Below are positions 44,973 to 56,576 of a DNA stretch of 64,000 bases, in pieces. The first letter of the stretch is position 1; each line of letters opens with the position of its first letter. The DNA lies in assembly GCF_033473495.1 (NCBI RefSeq), contig NC_088938.1, forward strand, positions 3,410,001 to 3,474,000. Reading direction: 5' to 3'. The position numbers and the translations under genes were made by a program. The notes under the pieces were generated by a model. The model was not told the origin of the DNA, ran no database searches, and saw only the letters and a program-made list of their open reading frames with translations. Origin of the DNA: Cercospora beticola (taxonomy: Eukaryota > Ascomycota > Dothideomycetes > Mycosphaerellales > Mycosphaerellaceae).

Positions 44973-47900
44973 ATTATAATTCTTCTACCTTATCGAGAGT
45001 AGCGATCTATTAAGGCCTATTATACTTATACGAAACGTATCTACCTAGTAGACTAATCGTAACGACGACGTACCGAACGATAGATAGCTATTAGGCTATA
45101 TTAAAGAGATATTAGAATCCGGAATAGTATAAGCTAAAGAGGAATAGAACGAGAATATAAATAATACCGACGACGCTAGTAATACGTATATAATACGTAG
45201 GCGCCTTAAAGCTAAAAATAATACGTTACGCGAATAGCTAGAGATCCGTACTCTTAAGGCTAAGAACGAACGCTTACTAAGAGAAGTATAGATAATTAAA
45301 TTGCTAGTATAGCTAAGCGCGATAGTACTAGGCCTCGGATAGCTAATACCTTAGTAAGGTAGCGCGTCTATAAATTATATAAGTAGCGTACGTTCCGAAA
45401 GCGACAAGTATAGCTTATATAAGTCTATTAAGCTACGTACGCCTAAGCTCTTTAAGAGTAAGACTATAAAGGAGGTATACGAATTTATCTATACTCTCGA
45501 GATAAACTTTATAGCTATACTAAAAAGGTTCCCGATAGATTACTAGAAGGTAATTACGAGTATTATATACCTCGTAGGCGAAGCGTAAGAGGTATAGTAT
45601 AATAAATATCTAGACGTTCTACCTATAGGATATACCTAGTCTCGGTTCTATTAATTCCTATATAATATCGTCGGAGATTAAGCGAACCGTATACTTCTCG
45701 TAACTATAGAATACGAGAATATACGCTAGAGTAAGAGCTAGAGCGTACGATAGTTTATAATAGACCTTAGTAACTTAGAGTCTTAGTTAGGTAACTATAC
45801 TAAGGCGTAGCTAGTATACTAGTTCCTTATAAAACTAAAGCTATCGCTATATAAGGATATTATTAAGAACTATACTATCTCTAATAAGCGTACTAACCTT
45901 ATTACTCTAGTAAGGCGTCTCGAGTAAGCTAAGAAAGCTATGCCTTATAAGCTATATCGTAGTAATACCGAGAATAAGTAGGCTAAGTATAAGCGTACTA
46001 ATAGTAATACTCCTTATAAAGAGGCCTCTAGTTCGACTAGTAGCTAACGCGATACCTATAGTAGTAAGCCGAAAAGTAAACGTAGAGGCAAAGATAAGAG
46101 TAAGAGCTAGCAACCTATATACTTTATATATAACGAGGTTAGCTATATTAGTCCTAACTACCTAAACTCTAAAAAAGATAGTAATAAGCCGGCTATTCGT
46201 AGAGTAACTATAGTAAAAGAGTAGAGAGCGAAAAAAGCTAAGGCGCTAGAGATAACGCGTAAGTTACTAGTACTAAACTAGATAGTAATAACTCTCTACT
46301 AGTTTAGAGTATACTAGCGATATATATAGAAGAAGAAGTCGAAACGTAGTTAGGTAGTAAGCTAGCCGCTTTCCTTCTTAATAATACTATAGATATTAAT
46401 ATAATATTAAGAGCCTTTATACTATAGTATAACCTACTAATAAGGCCGAATATAGCTCTACCGCCGGTTACTACCTTTACGAGTAAATTAGAGTACTATT
46501 ATAGTATATACTATATATATATATAGATCGTAGACTCTAGTAGTAAGGAGCGATCTACGAGTAGTATCTTCTATATATATAATATACTAACTCCTAACGT
46601 AATCTTAGGCTATCTATAGCGACGTACTTAGCGCGTACTAGCTAGTAGCGCTATAGATAAATAGCTATATAGTAACGATCGTTTTAGTAAGTTCGAAGTC
46701 CGAGAAGCCTATAAGTTCTTTAAGGATCTTTAGAAGATACTAGTAGTATTTATAGTAAGCCTAAGTAAGATAGGCGATAAGGTTAAGCCTATCTCTAAGA
46801 AGTTCTATCGTTTTAACGATATTCTTAATCCGATAGAGGAAATAAGAAGCAAGCTAGTTAATAGTATAGAGTATACGATTAACCTACGGCCTAGAACTAT
46901 ACTACTATTCCGTCTACTATATTACTAGTTAGAGCGAGAATTAGACGAGCTTAAGAAGTACCTAAAAATAGAACTCGAGTACGATTAGATCGAGCGTTCC
47001 GATAGCGAGGTAGGTATGCCTATTCTATTCGTACTAAAGAAGAATAGTAAGCTATAGTTATATATCGACTACTATAGGCTAAACGAGATTACTATTAAGA
47101 ACTAGTATCTACTACCTCTAATTAGTAAGACGCTAGATAGGCTTATAGGAGCTATATAGTTTATATTCTTAGACTTAGCCGATACGTACTACTATATTCG
47201 GATTAAGCTAAGTAACTACTAGAAGACTACGTTTCGTACGCGCTATAGCTATTTCTAGTATAAGGTAATACTCTTCGGCTTAACGAACGTACTAGCGACG
47301 TTCTAAGTATATATTAACTATACGCTAGTAGAGCTAGTCGATATAAGCTATATAGTATACCTAGACGATATCCTAGTCTATAGTAGGATACGCGAGGAAT
47401 ATATACGAGACGTATATACTATACTTAAGAGGCTCTATAAGTTTAGACTCTACGTATAGCGTTCTAAGTATAAGTTCTTCTAGAAAAAGATCGACTTCCT
47501 TAGATTCGTAGTAACTACTAGTAGTATTGCGATAGATCTAAGTAGAGTAGCCGTAATTGCCTCGTAGCTAACTCTAACTATACTAATAGAAGTTTAATCT
47601 TTCCTTAAATTCGCGAACTTCTACTATCGATTTATCTTCGAATATTCGAAAGTTATAGTATCTTTAATAGCGCTATTAAAGAGTATAAAGGATAGAAAGA
47701 AGCTAGAGCTAATTAAGTAGGAAGTAGCTAAGGAGTAGGCGTTCTATAAGCTAAAAAATCGATTTTAGACTATACCGCTACTAAGGTACTTTAACTCTAC
47801 GCTACGCCTACGAGTCGAAACCGACGCTTCCGACTTCGTAGTAGCTAGTATTCTAAGCTAACTATTCGAAGCGGAATAGTATCTAATTGCCTTCTTCTTA

Positions 47901-50218
47901 TAGAAGATAATTAACGCTAAATATAACTATAAGGTTTATAATAAGGAACTACTCGTAGTAGTTAAGGCATTTAAAGTATAGCGACTATATCTCGAAGGCG
48001 CTACGTATAAGGTTAAGGTACTTATTAATTATACTAACCTTACGAGATTTATAGGTATTAAGTAGTTAATAGGTAGATAAGTAAGGTAGGTAATATTCCT
48101 CGCTCTCTTTAATTTTACTATTAGCTATCGAGCTAGTAAGCTTAACCTAGCCGATACGCTATCTAGACGTAGCGACTATATACGAGAGGCGAAGGAGATA
48201 AGTAACCTTCTACTATTACTATAGTAGAAACTCTAGGTATAGAGCACTATACCTATAAGCGGCCTAGTTATTACCTATATAAAAGCTACTTACTAGGCTT
48301 AGTTAGATACTCTAAAAGTAGTTATAGTAGTAGTTAAGAGCGAGAGAGTAGCGCTGCCCGATAGTAGATATATTATAGTAGTAGTTAACTATTCGGTTCG
48401 TCCGTTTAGCTTTACTCTATTCTTATAAGTCGCTAGTACTATTACTACGTAAGAGTAGCTATACGCTAATATCTCGGATATAATTATTAGGTATACCGCT
48501 ATATTAGTATAGCTCGATCCGAAAGCAAAAGTACTATACGAGTAGGCCGAACGCGAAGGTATAGTAAGCGAGAAATATACTATTAAGGATAGCTATATAT
48601 ACCGAAAAGAGGCCCTATACCTGCCGAACGACCTAGTATTATAGACGTAAGTAATCTATATATACTACGACGATATTCTAGCGAGCTATTTTAGTAAGAA
48701 TAAGATAGTAGAGTTAGTTAAGTAGAAGTACTAGTAGCCGGAGGTTAGTAATAACGTAAGGTAGTATATCGAGTAGTATAGTAGCTATTAGAAGGCGAAA
48801 GCGAGGCGCTATCGCCTCTATAGTAAGATAGCTATGCTCCCGCTACCTAACTATTCTTAAAAGGATTTATTTATAGACTTTATTATAGATCTTCTATCTA
48901 GTAAGTAGAACGGCTATATCTTTAACGCGATCCTTATAATTATAGATCGTTACTCGAAGATAGTAACTTTCGTCCGAACGATAAAGCGCTATACTAGTAT
49001 AGAGCTTATAGATATCCTAATTAATAAGGTAATACGACTACGTAGTATACTAGCTAGTATCGTAAGCGATAGAAGCTTAGTCTTTACTAGCTAGTTCTAG
49101 TTAGACTTCTACTACGAGACGTATATAAAACGTAGGCTAAGTACTATATTCTACCTATAGACGGATAGTTAAACCGAGCGTACAAACTAGACGCTTAAGT
49201 AGTACCTATATATCTATTATAGCAAGTAATAAGACGACTAGACGTCTATCCTATCGTTAGCAGAATTCGTATATAATAATAGTACGAATACTATACTTAA
49301 GATATCGCTATTTCGAGTAGTATACGAGTTTAACCTAGACTTTTCTATAGAAACGCGTAAGAGAGACGTAGGCGAAGCTCGAGATATACTTCTTCGAGGA
49401 GAGGTACTAGTAGCAAAGGATACTATAAAGAGGTTAAAGTAGAACTATAAAGAGCTAACTAAGCGCTAGTAATAAGTAAGCGAATCTTAGGCTAAGTACT
49501 TTAATTAGAAGTACTAGCTAATAGAATTTAAGGTTAGCGACTTAGTTCTATTATCTATAAAGAACCTCTAGTTAAAAGTACTATCGAAGAAGCTAGCGGA
49601 CAAATTCGCTAGACTATTTAAAGTTATTAACGTAGTCGGGAAGCAGGCGTACTGCCTAGCTCTACTAACTAGCTTATAGATTTATAATATCTTCTACGTA
49701 TCTCTCTTAGAACTCTAGTAAGGCGGCGATATATAGGATACTAGCCTACTACTTATAGACGAGTAAAGCGAATAGAAAGTCGAGAGGATACTAGAAAGCT
49801 ATATAGAGAAAGGCGTAAAGAAGTACCTAGTTCGATAGCGTAGATAGCTAGAGAAATATAATATTTAGAAGCTAGTAGAATATATCGAAGATTATAAGGT
49901 ACTTAATATATTCGAGACGTAACGCGAAACTAAGCTACCTATATATAAGGCGAAACTATAGAAGAAATAGTAATACTAGTAGTTAGTAGAATAGCGGAAA
50001 ATTCTAAGAATTCTAAATACTAAGTATTACTAAGATACGAGAACTACTAAGATACGAGAACTTAGAAAACTAAGACGTTATAAGAGGAGAGAAGACATTT
50101 ATTTATAGTATCTATAGGAGTAGTATATACTACGTATAAGAGAAGTATATAGCCTAGAGCCGGCGAGACGTAGGAGTACTATAAGAGCCTAGTAGAGGAA
50201 GAGCGCGAGGCCTATAGG

Positions 50219-51060
50219 CTACTCGCCGCCTACGTCTATAGCCTTATTACTCTCCTTCTTACTTTCTTTCTTATTATCCTCCTCGAGCTTAGAGAGCTCT
50301 CTTTCGTCCTAAGTAGACTAGCCGGAGTAGGTAGAGACGACGGCGAGGTCTAGAGCCTCGCTAGAGGCGCTAAGTAGGCGGAGCTTCTATTATATAAATT
50401 AGTACTATATAAGAGGAGTAAGCGACTAGTAGGATATAAGATATATCTCGTACTCTAGCTCGAATATACTACGCTAGATAGTAAGGCCTATACTCGTCGC
50501 TATAAGCTCGTTAGCGAAGAGTATACTAGTAGCTAGCGCCTCGCTAGCTTTCTTTAGTATAGAGAAGAGGCCGGCGGACTTGCCTAAGTTACTCTATAAG
50601 TACTTAAGAGTATAGGCGATAGCCTCGCCTACGTTATCGAGGTAGCGGTAGAGCTACTAGTAGCGAGCGGGACGCCTACTTATACGTAGTAGGTAGTAGT
50701 AGTAGCGCGCGCGCTATACTTACTTTATAAGGTCGGGATTAGTAATATAGATATACTTATAGTTAGACTTACTATAGCGAATATAGTTTAGCTACTAGCC
50801 GAGCTTTATATCGCTATTATAGCGCGGCTTAATAGCTAGGTATAAGGAGTTAGTAGACTCGAAGTATACGATATATATACGAACCGCGCGACTTATAGTC
50901 TACGAGGTATAGGAGGTAACGCTAGTAGTCGTTATCCTCTATCTTTAGTAGGTCGTCTACTATACGAGAGAGATAGTTAGTAGCTAGAGTAGCGGAAGTA
51001 GTAGTAGCTCTCCTTAGAAGTATATTACTTACGAGTCGCGTATAAGAGTAGTACTAGATA
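50219..51060 (-). pseudogene. antisense reading frame between pol and 3' LTR of gypsy 1
   Basis: Reading the minus strand from about 51060 to a stop at 50221-50219 gives one continuous frame of about 280 codons. Its internal stops are TAG/TAA, as expected from RIP of Gln or Trp codons. Recognisable character: helical, with segments such as YLSRIVDDLLKIEDND, YLDNVGEAIAYTLKYL and LGKSAGLFSILKKASEAL, and an acidic/lysine-rich end (ELSKLEEDNKKESKKESN). No known domain comes to mind. It may start further right, up to about 51.3 kb. The three-frame comparison favours this frame clearly, so it was probably a real protein of the element. Confidence 0.5.
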
Positions 51061-51372
51061 GTTAAGTATATAGTATAAGTTAGATATAAAGAGCTTACTA
51101 AATATAGATAGTTAATAGAGAAAATACGTAAAGAGTATACGACGAATTTATAGTATACTAGCGCCTTATAGCGCGAGCGCCGACGGTACGTACTATTAAT
51201 AAGCTCGTTACTATAGAGAGTTACTATATAGTAACTAGCTACGAACTAAGGCTCGACTTAATATTTACGTATATAAGAAGTAGTACAAACGTACTAGATA
51301 CTATACTAAGACGATAGAAATATATAGTCTCTTCTATAAGCTAAGGTAGCTCTATTAGAGAGAGGAGATAGT

Positions 51373-51567
51373 TATAAGAGCTAGAGGTATATAGCTCGAA
51401 AGGTATAGCTTATTAGGCGTTAAGGTATAACGGCTAGTACTACTTATACTTAGCGTAGAATAAAAGTATATAGAACGTATATAAACGAAGAAGGTAAGAA
51501 TTATTCTTAATATCTCTAGATAGAGAGTCTAGAGGCGCTTAATATATTGCTATATTCTACTTTTATA
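51373..51567 (+). repeat. gypsy 1 3' LTR
   Basis: 195 bp, preceded by a purine-rich tract (about 51356-51370) and followed by the AATAT target duplication. Confidence 0.92.
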
Positions 51568-52415
51568 AATATAGATTACCTTTATATTATCCTTCTACTA
51601 TTTTAGGCTAAACTCTAAAAATATAGTACCTTTCCTTTTACTTAATAAAGCTTTAGATACTTTAGCTTTAGCTAGAGTAGGTACTAATAATCTTTTATAC
51701 TAATAATCTCTTTAAGTCTAAGATTATCTAGAAGATTTCTTTTCTTCTAAGTATATTTTCTTATAGCTTAAACTATAGTCTCTAGTTCTCTCTTATTAAT
51801 ATTAGTATTCTCCTTCTATTTAATTTACTTATTAAATCTATTCTATAAAATTAAATAAATAAACCTAAACTCTAGAAATATAAGCTCTTTTAATCTAATT
51901 AGTAGCTTCTAGATTTCTGCTTTCTCTAGTTACTAAGACTCTTCTCTTTTAGCTAAGGTATCTAAGGACTCTTCTCTCTTATAGAAGTTAGTTAGGTTCT
52001 TAGGTAGAGAATTTCTAAAAGATCTATCTTCTTAGAAAAGTACTACTAGCTAGTTCTAAGATATTAGTAGTACCTAGTACTTAGGCCTAGTTTTATTTAC
52101 TTAGGTACTATAGTCTAAAGCTAATTCTTTCCTCTTTATACTTCTTTAGTATACCTCTCTTTTAAAGCAAAGTATACTTTACTAGGCTTTTCTCTATCTT
52201 ACCTACTCTTTAGAGACTTCTAGCTTATAACTAGGATCTTCTAAAGCTTTAAGATAGTATAGATAGGATATACCTCTAGTCTCTCTTATACTCTTTTTCT
52301 ACTTCTCTACCTAATTAATACTATAAGTTCTATAAGAGGTAATACGTATTACTTTAAGAATAAGAAAGCTAACTCTTACTACTTAGAGCCTCTCTATAAA
52401 CTCGGGCTTATAACC

Positions 52416-52645
52416 TATTAAATTATATTCTCGTAGGTACTCGTCGGATAGGTATAATATAGTAGAAGTAGAGATAATAAGTAGAAACTAACCGAGTTAA
52501 TTATATTAGTTAGTTATAGGTTATATCTTACTTCTAAGATAGGTATTAGCTAAGTTATATAACCTAGTATTATATAACTTATATTATCTAACTCTAATCT
52601 CTAAAGTATCTCTTAGAATATCTAACTAGACTATACTTTCTAATA
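52416..52645 (-). repeat. copia LTR, right copy (5' LTR)
   Basis: 230 bp partner of 39706-39935. On the minus strand the sequence just inside it reads GGTTATAAGCCCGAG, a likely RIP-altered primer-binding site. Confidence 0.88.
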
Positions 52646-54110
52646 ATATTCTATATTATAGCCGATACCTATCGACTTCTATACTATAGCCTTTAAATAG
52701 TATAATACTATCTTACTAGGTATAGAGTCTAAAAGGAAATATATTTAGAGTAGTAATAGACTACGTAAAAGCTTCTAACTAGAGGCTATCTACTAGCAAA
52801 ATAAAAGTACTATATAAAAGACCGATATAAGACCTAAGTAGATATTAAAGCGATAGCTAAGCGACCGAATTTTAGATATAGAACTCTCTAAAAAGTAATA
52901 GAAGTAGTATTTGCCTTACGCTTTAGAAGATATAGTAACTTTATAAGCTATAGCTTCCGGCGATACTAGAGATACTATCGTATACTAGAGCTAATACTAC
53001 TATTAGCCGAGCTATTATATACGATCTACTAGCGATATAGTTAACTTTCTTATCTATAAGAGATCTATTATCTCGAGGAATAGAAAGAGCTTAGAAGCGA
53101 GTTATATAACGATAACTTCTAGTATACTAAGTTCTTAGTAACCGAAGAAAGAGTAGAATAGCGAGTATAAATATATACGTTATATAACGTAACTTAAAAT
53201 TATAGCTAATAGCTATATAGATAATTTCTAGTAGAGTATCTCTAAGTAGAGTAGGAAGTACTACTAGCGCCTATTAGACCGAGAGCCTATAGTACTAAAG
53301 GAGTCGCTATTCTAGAATAGTTTATTCGCGTAAACTTTTAGAATAGTCCGAGATTATAATAAAGCGAGGATCTTTCGGGATATTACTCTCTTAATTATCT
53401 TTTCTACTAAGACTTTAGCTATCTAAAGTACTATAAGGCTTCGCGATCTTATAGAGAGTATTAACAAAAGCTAGAATAACTATATTCCGATCTCGAAGAC
53501 GCGTTCTTAGCTAGACTATATAATCGGCTTCTACTAGAATACTTTTTCGTCGACCTAGCTTAGTCGGATCGAGCCGATTATAGATAGGTTTATAGATTAG
53601 TTCTACTTTATAGCTACCTATAATATATACTTCCTCTTTCTTATATATAAGATTAAGTATAGCTCTATAGTACTAGATATCGCCGACTAGTAAAACGCTT
53701 ATAGTATAACTATTATAGTATAGGCTATTATTAAGATCTATAGAGCCGTTAGATATATATATAAGCTAAACTATAAGATACTCGCTTTCTCTATCTTATA
53801 TAATAACGAGACTATTAGGCTCTATAGATATTATATAGAAATTTACTAGGATAATACGAAGTATTACTAATATATAATCTATAAATTTAATTTTACTAAA
53901 CTATATAGTTAAGAGAAGTAGATAGTATATAAGTTTATAGAAGGAGGATTCTCTTTAAAATATAAACGTACTCTAGTAGGTAACGACGACGATAGCGAGA
54001 GGCCTCGAGGCCTTCTAATATATAATAATACCTCTCGACCGAGACTACGATACTATAAGTAGAGAAGAGAGCCTAGAAGGAGAAAGTTACGACTCTAACT
54101 TCTAGGCGGC
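52646..54110 (+). pseudogene. unidentified RIP-mutated coding remnant, right part
   Basis: Plus-strand frames stay protein-like with RIP-type stops through about 53.1 kb and again toward 54.1 kb, but I recognise no domain. It may be the continuation of 38897-39705, the older sequence into which the copia element inserted. Confidence 0.35.
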
Positions 54111-54119
54111 CTAAATCTA

Positions 54120-56392
54120 CTTATAACTACCTCTCTCTAGCTAATAAGGCTAGAAAATAACTACTAATACTAATACTCTAAAACTAATAATCTAAAAGAA
54201 CCTAAAAATACTTATAGAATAGATCTAGAGTTACCTCGATATCTAGATAACTCTTTCTTTCTTTCTAACTCTTCTCTTTCTTTAATAGGTCTAATAGGCT
54301 CTTCTCTATCTTACTCTCTACTAGGAAGAGTCCTAGACTCTTTAAGCTATCTAGAAAACTCTCTAAAGCTACCTAATACCTACTACTACTACTTCTAAAA
54401 TATAGGCCTAGATAGCCTAAATTAGATATATAATACTAAGGCTCTAGCTTTAGATATCTATAACTATTTTAGTAAGGATAGGAAACTAAGAAGAAAGGGA
54501 GATAGTAAAGAAAATAAGCTATAAAGAGCTTAGAAGGAAACTAGGAGTATAGTAGTTTAAAGCTATATAAAAGCTCCTAAGTAGAGATCTTAAAGTTATT
54601 CTCTATAAAGAAGGAGAGAAAAGTAGGCTAGAGAAGGACTAATCTTAGCTTAAAGCTATATATCTAGAGGCCTAGGTAGAGATACTAAGTACCTAGGTAA
54701 TTATATATAGTATTAGGATATCCTAGAAGCTAGAGGATATAAATAGCTAGGTCTAGCTCGACTAAGATAATCTTATCTAGTTCCTAGATAGGCTTAAAAT
54801 TAGGAAGGCCTTTTAGCTTAAGAACTAGAAAGTAAAAGAAGAGACTAACTTCTTATTAGTAGTAATAGTAGTATAGGATAGGTAGACTATAAGAGAAATA
54901 TATAGAAGAGGTATTACTATTAGGTTAATATAGTATATAGTAGAACTATACTACTTATAGTAGAGAATTATATAATACTTTAAGTATAATAGCTTTAAGT
55001 ATATTACTACCTACTATAAGGCTATAGAAGAAATATATAGAAACTATATAGAGAAGTATAGAATAGATAGCTATAAGGAGAAGAAAATTAAATACTATAA
55101 CTATAAAAGAGACTATAAAGTATACTCTCTCTAATATAGCTATAAAGCTACTATAAAGGCTAAAGTAAGAGTATTCTTAGAGTAGTTTAAAAAGTAATAG
55201 AAGGTAGCCTTAAGCCTAATATAAGAAGATAGTACTATAGAACCTATAATTCTTAAGAGGAAAGCTCTACTAGCTAAGCTTCTATAGAGAGATATTAGGT
55301 ATAAAGATAGGCTTTTAAGTACTATAGTAATAGTAATAGCTAGTAGGAGGTAAGTAAGTAAGCTCTACTTCTTTTCTATATAGAAGAATAAAGATATCTA
55401 AGAGGTAATAAGTACTCTCTAGGAAGATATAGATATTAACTTAATTAAGCTCCTTTTCTAAGAATTCTATAAATCCTATAAGTAGCTAAACTCTAATAAT
55501 CTACTAATATAATATTAATAGGTTAAATACTACTTAAACTCTACTACTAGATAGCTAAGCTATAGAAGAGGCTATAGTAATAGTACTATAAGAACTATAG
55601 CTTAATACTATAAATAGTAGAACTAAAGCTAAGAAAGGATACTCTATAGTCCTTCTACTCTAGTAGAACCTAAGAGTAGTAATACTTATATTAGATAAAA
55701 TTAGAACTAATAGCTAGAAACTACTCTTCTATAATATAGGTAACTTAGTAACTATTTAAGTCTAGATACTTATAGGAACTATCTCTATTTATAACTACTA
55801 TAACCTCTTAGAGCTAATAAGCTATAGATAAGAAGAGACTATCTCTATACTCTAAGAAGTACTATTATAAACTCTAGAGAATATAAAAGTAAGCTATATA
55901 GTAGTAGAAGACTTTAATCTCTACTACTTAAAATAGAGAGGAAATATAACCTATACCTAATATACTATAGTAGATAAGCTTATTAAAATAATTATAGAGG
56001 CCTAACTATAGCTAGCTCTAGAGCTAGAAATAATTATATAGGAAAGATATATAGCTAGCTACTAAATATTAGACCTAGTCTTTATTAGCCTCTCTCTCTA
56101 AAACCTAATCTAAGAATATAAAGCTCTCCTAGAAGAGATATATAGCTCTAACTATATCCCTCTTAGAATAACTCTCTATATTAACCTCTAAGAGCTAATA
56201 GGAAGAAGCTAGAGAAAGTAGTAGAAAGCTACTAACTAGAATAGAATCTAAGACCTTATAGTCTAAGATACTAACTAACTTAACTAACTCCTACTTAATA
56301 TAAGAGAATACCTAGATATACTAGCCTATAGAATATAATCCTCTATCTAGAGAATTATAAAGGAAATAGTTCTAATAGCTAGACTATTAAGC
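54120..56392 (+). mobile_element. Tad1-like LINE (non-LTR retrotransposon), 5' part, RIP-dead
   Basis: Plus-strand coding. ORF1 territory has a CCHC-like knuckle around 55075-55140 (Cys and His positions now Tyr). ORF2 begins with an endonuclease-exonuclease-phosphatase domain: the EDFN box with following HP..GG-like segment near 55900-55935, a late TLDLVFIS-type segment near 56060, and a final SDHxPL-type box near 56140-56165 now mutated. The element is interrupted at 56392 by gypsy 2 and continues at 63552. The exact left end is not visible; 54120 is approximate. Confidence 0.75.
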
Positions 56393-56576
56393 TATTACGA
56401 CCTTACCTACGATATAGTAGTAAATAGTCTTAACGGTACGTAACGCCGTATATATATCGTAGTACGGCACGTTCCGCGATACGCGTTCCTTATATTTAGT
56501 CGCGCGTTCTCTCGCGCTCTCCTTAGATACCTTATCTTACGACTTCTATTCTACTACGATATTACATACTATTATA
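56393..56576 (+). repeat. gypsy 2 5' LTR
   Basis: 184 bp beginning TATTACGACC; same length as 63363-63546. This copy keeps more CpG than the 3' copy. Confidence 0.92.

Larger units (their letters stand above)
44778..51567 (+). mobile_element. Ty3/gypsy chromovirus 1, RIP-dead, inserted in the copia element
   Basis: 6790 bp bounded by 195-bp LTRs with ends TATAAGAG...CTYTTATA and flanked by a 5-bp target duplication AATAT (44773-44777 and 51568-51572). Order on the plus strand: gag (about 45.0-46.2 kb) ending with a CCHC-type knuckle near 46117-46165 whose Cys/His positions are partly mutated; reverse transcriptase (about 46.98-47.5 kb) with YLDD intact at 47358-47369; RNase H (about 47.8-48.06 kb); integrase (about 48.83-49.4 kb); and a chromodomain-like segment (about 49.8-49.93 kb). 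A polypurine tract precedes the 3' LTR. Numerous TAG/TAA codons make it inactive. A 1.4-kb segment between pol and the 3' LTR carries an antisense reading frame, listed separately. Confidence 0.92.
39706..52645 (-). mobile_element. Ty1/copia LTR retrotransposon, RIP-dead, with a nested gypsy element
   Basis: Two 230-bp direct repeats (39706-39935 and 52416-52645) bound the element; each has ends TATTA/TAATA, which are RIP-altered TG...CA ends. The coding strand is minus. Removing the gypsy insertion (44778-51567 plus 5-bp duplication) leaves about 6.1 kb. The reverse-transcriptase region lies at about 41.0-42 kb: the active-site box reads YIDN at about 41339-41350, with the second Asp changed to Asn, and is followed by a copia-type KxxIKDL segment. 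RNase H is recognisable at about 40.4-40.8 kb by its late KRSKxINI-type motif. Gag and integrase should lie to the right. I found no matching target duplication (GTTAG left, ATATT right). Confidence 0.85.
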
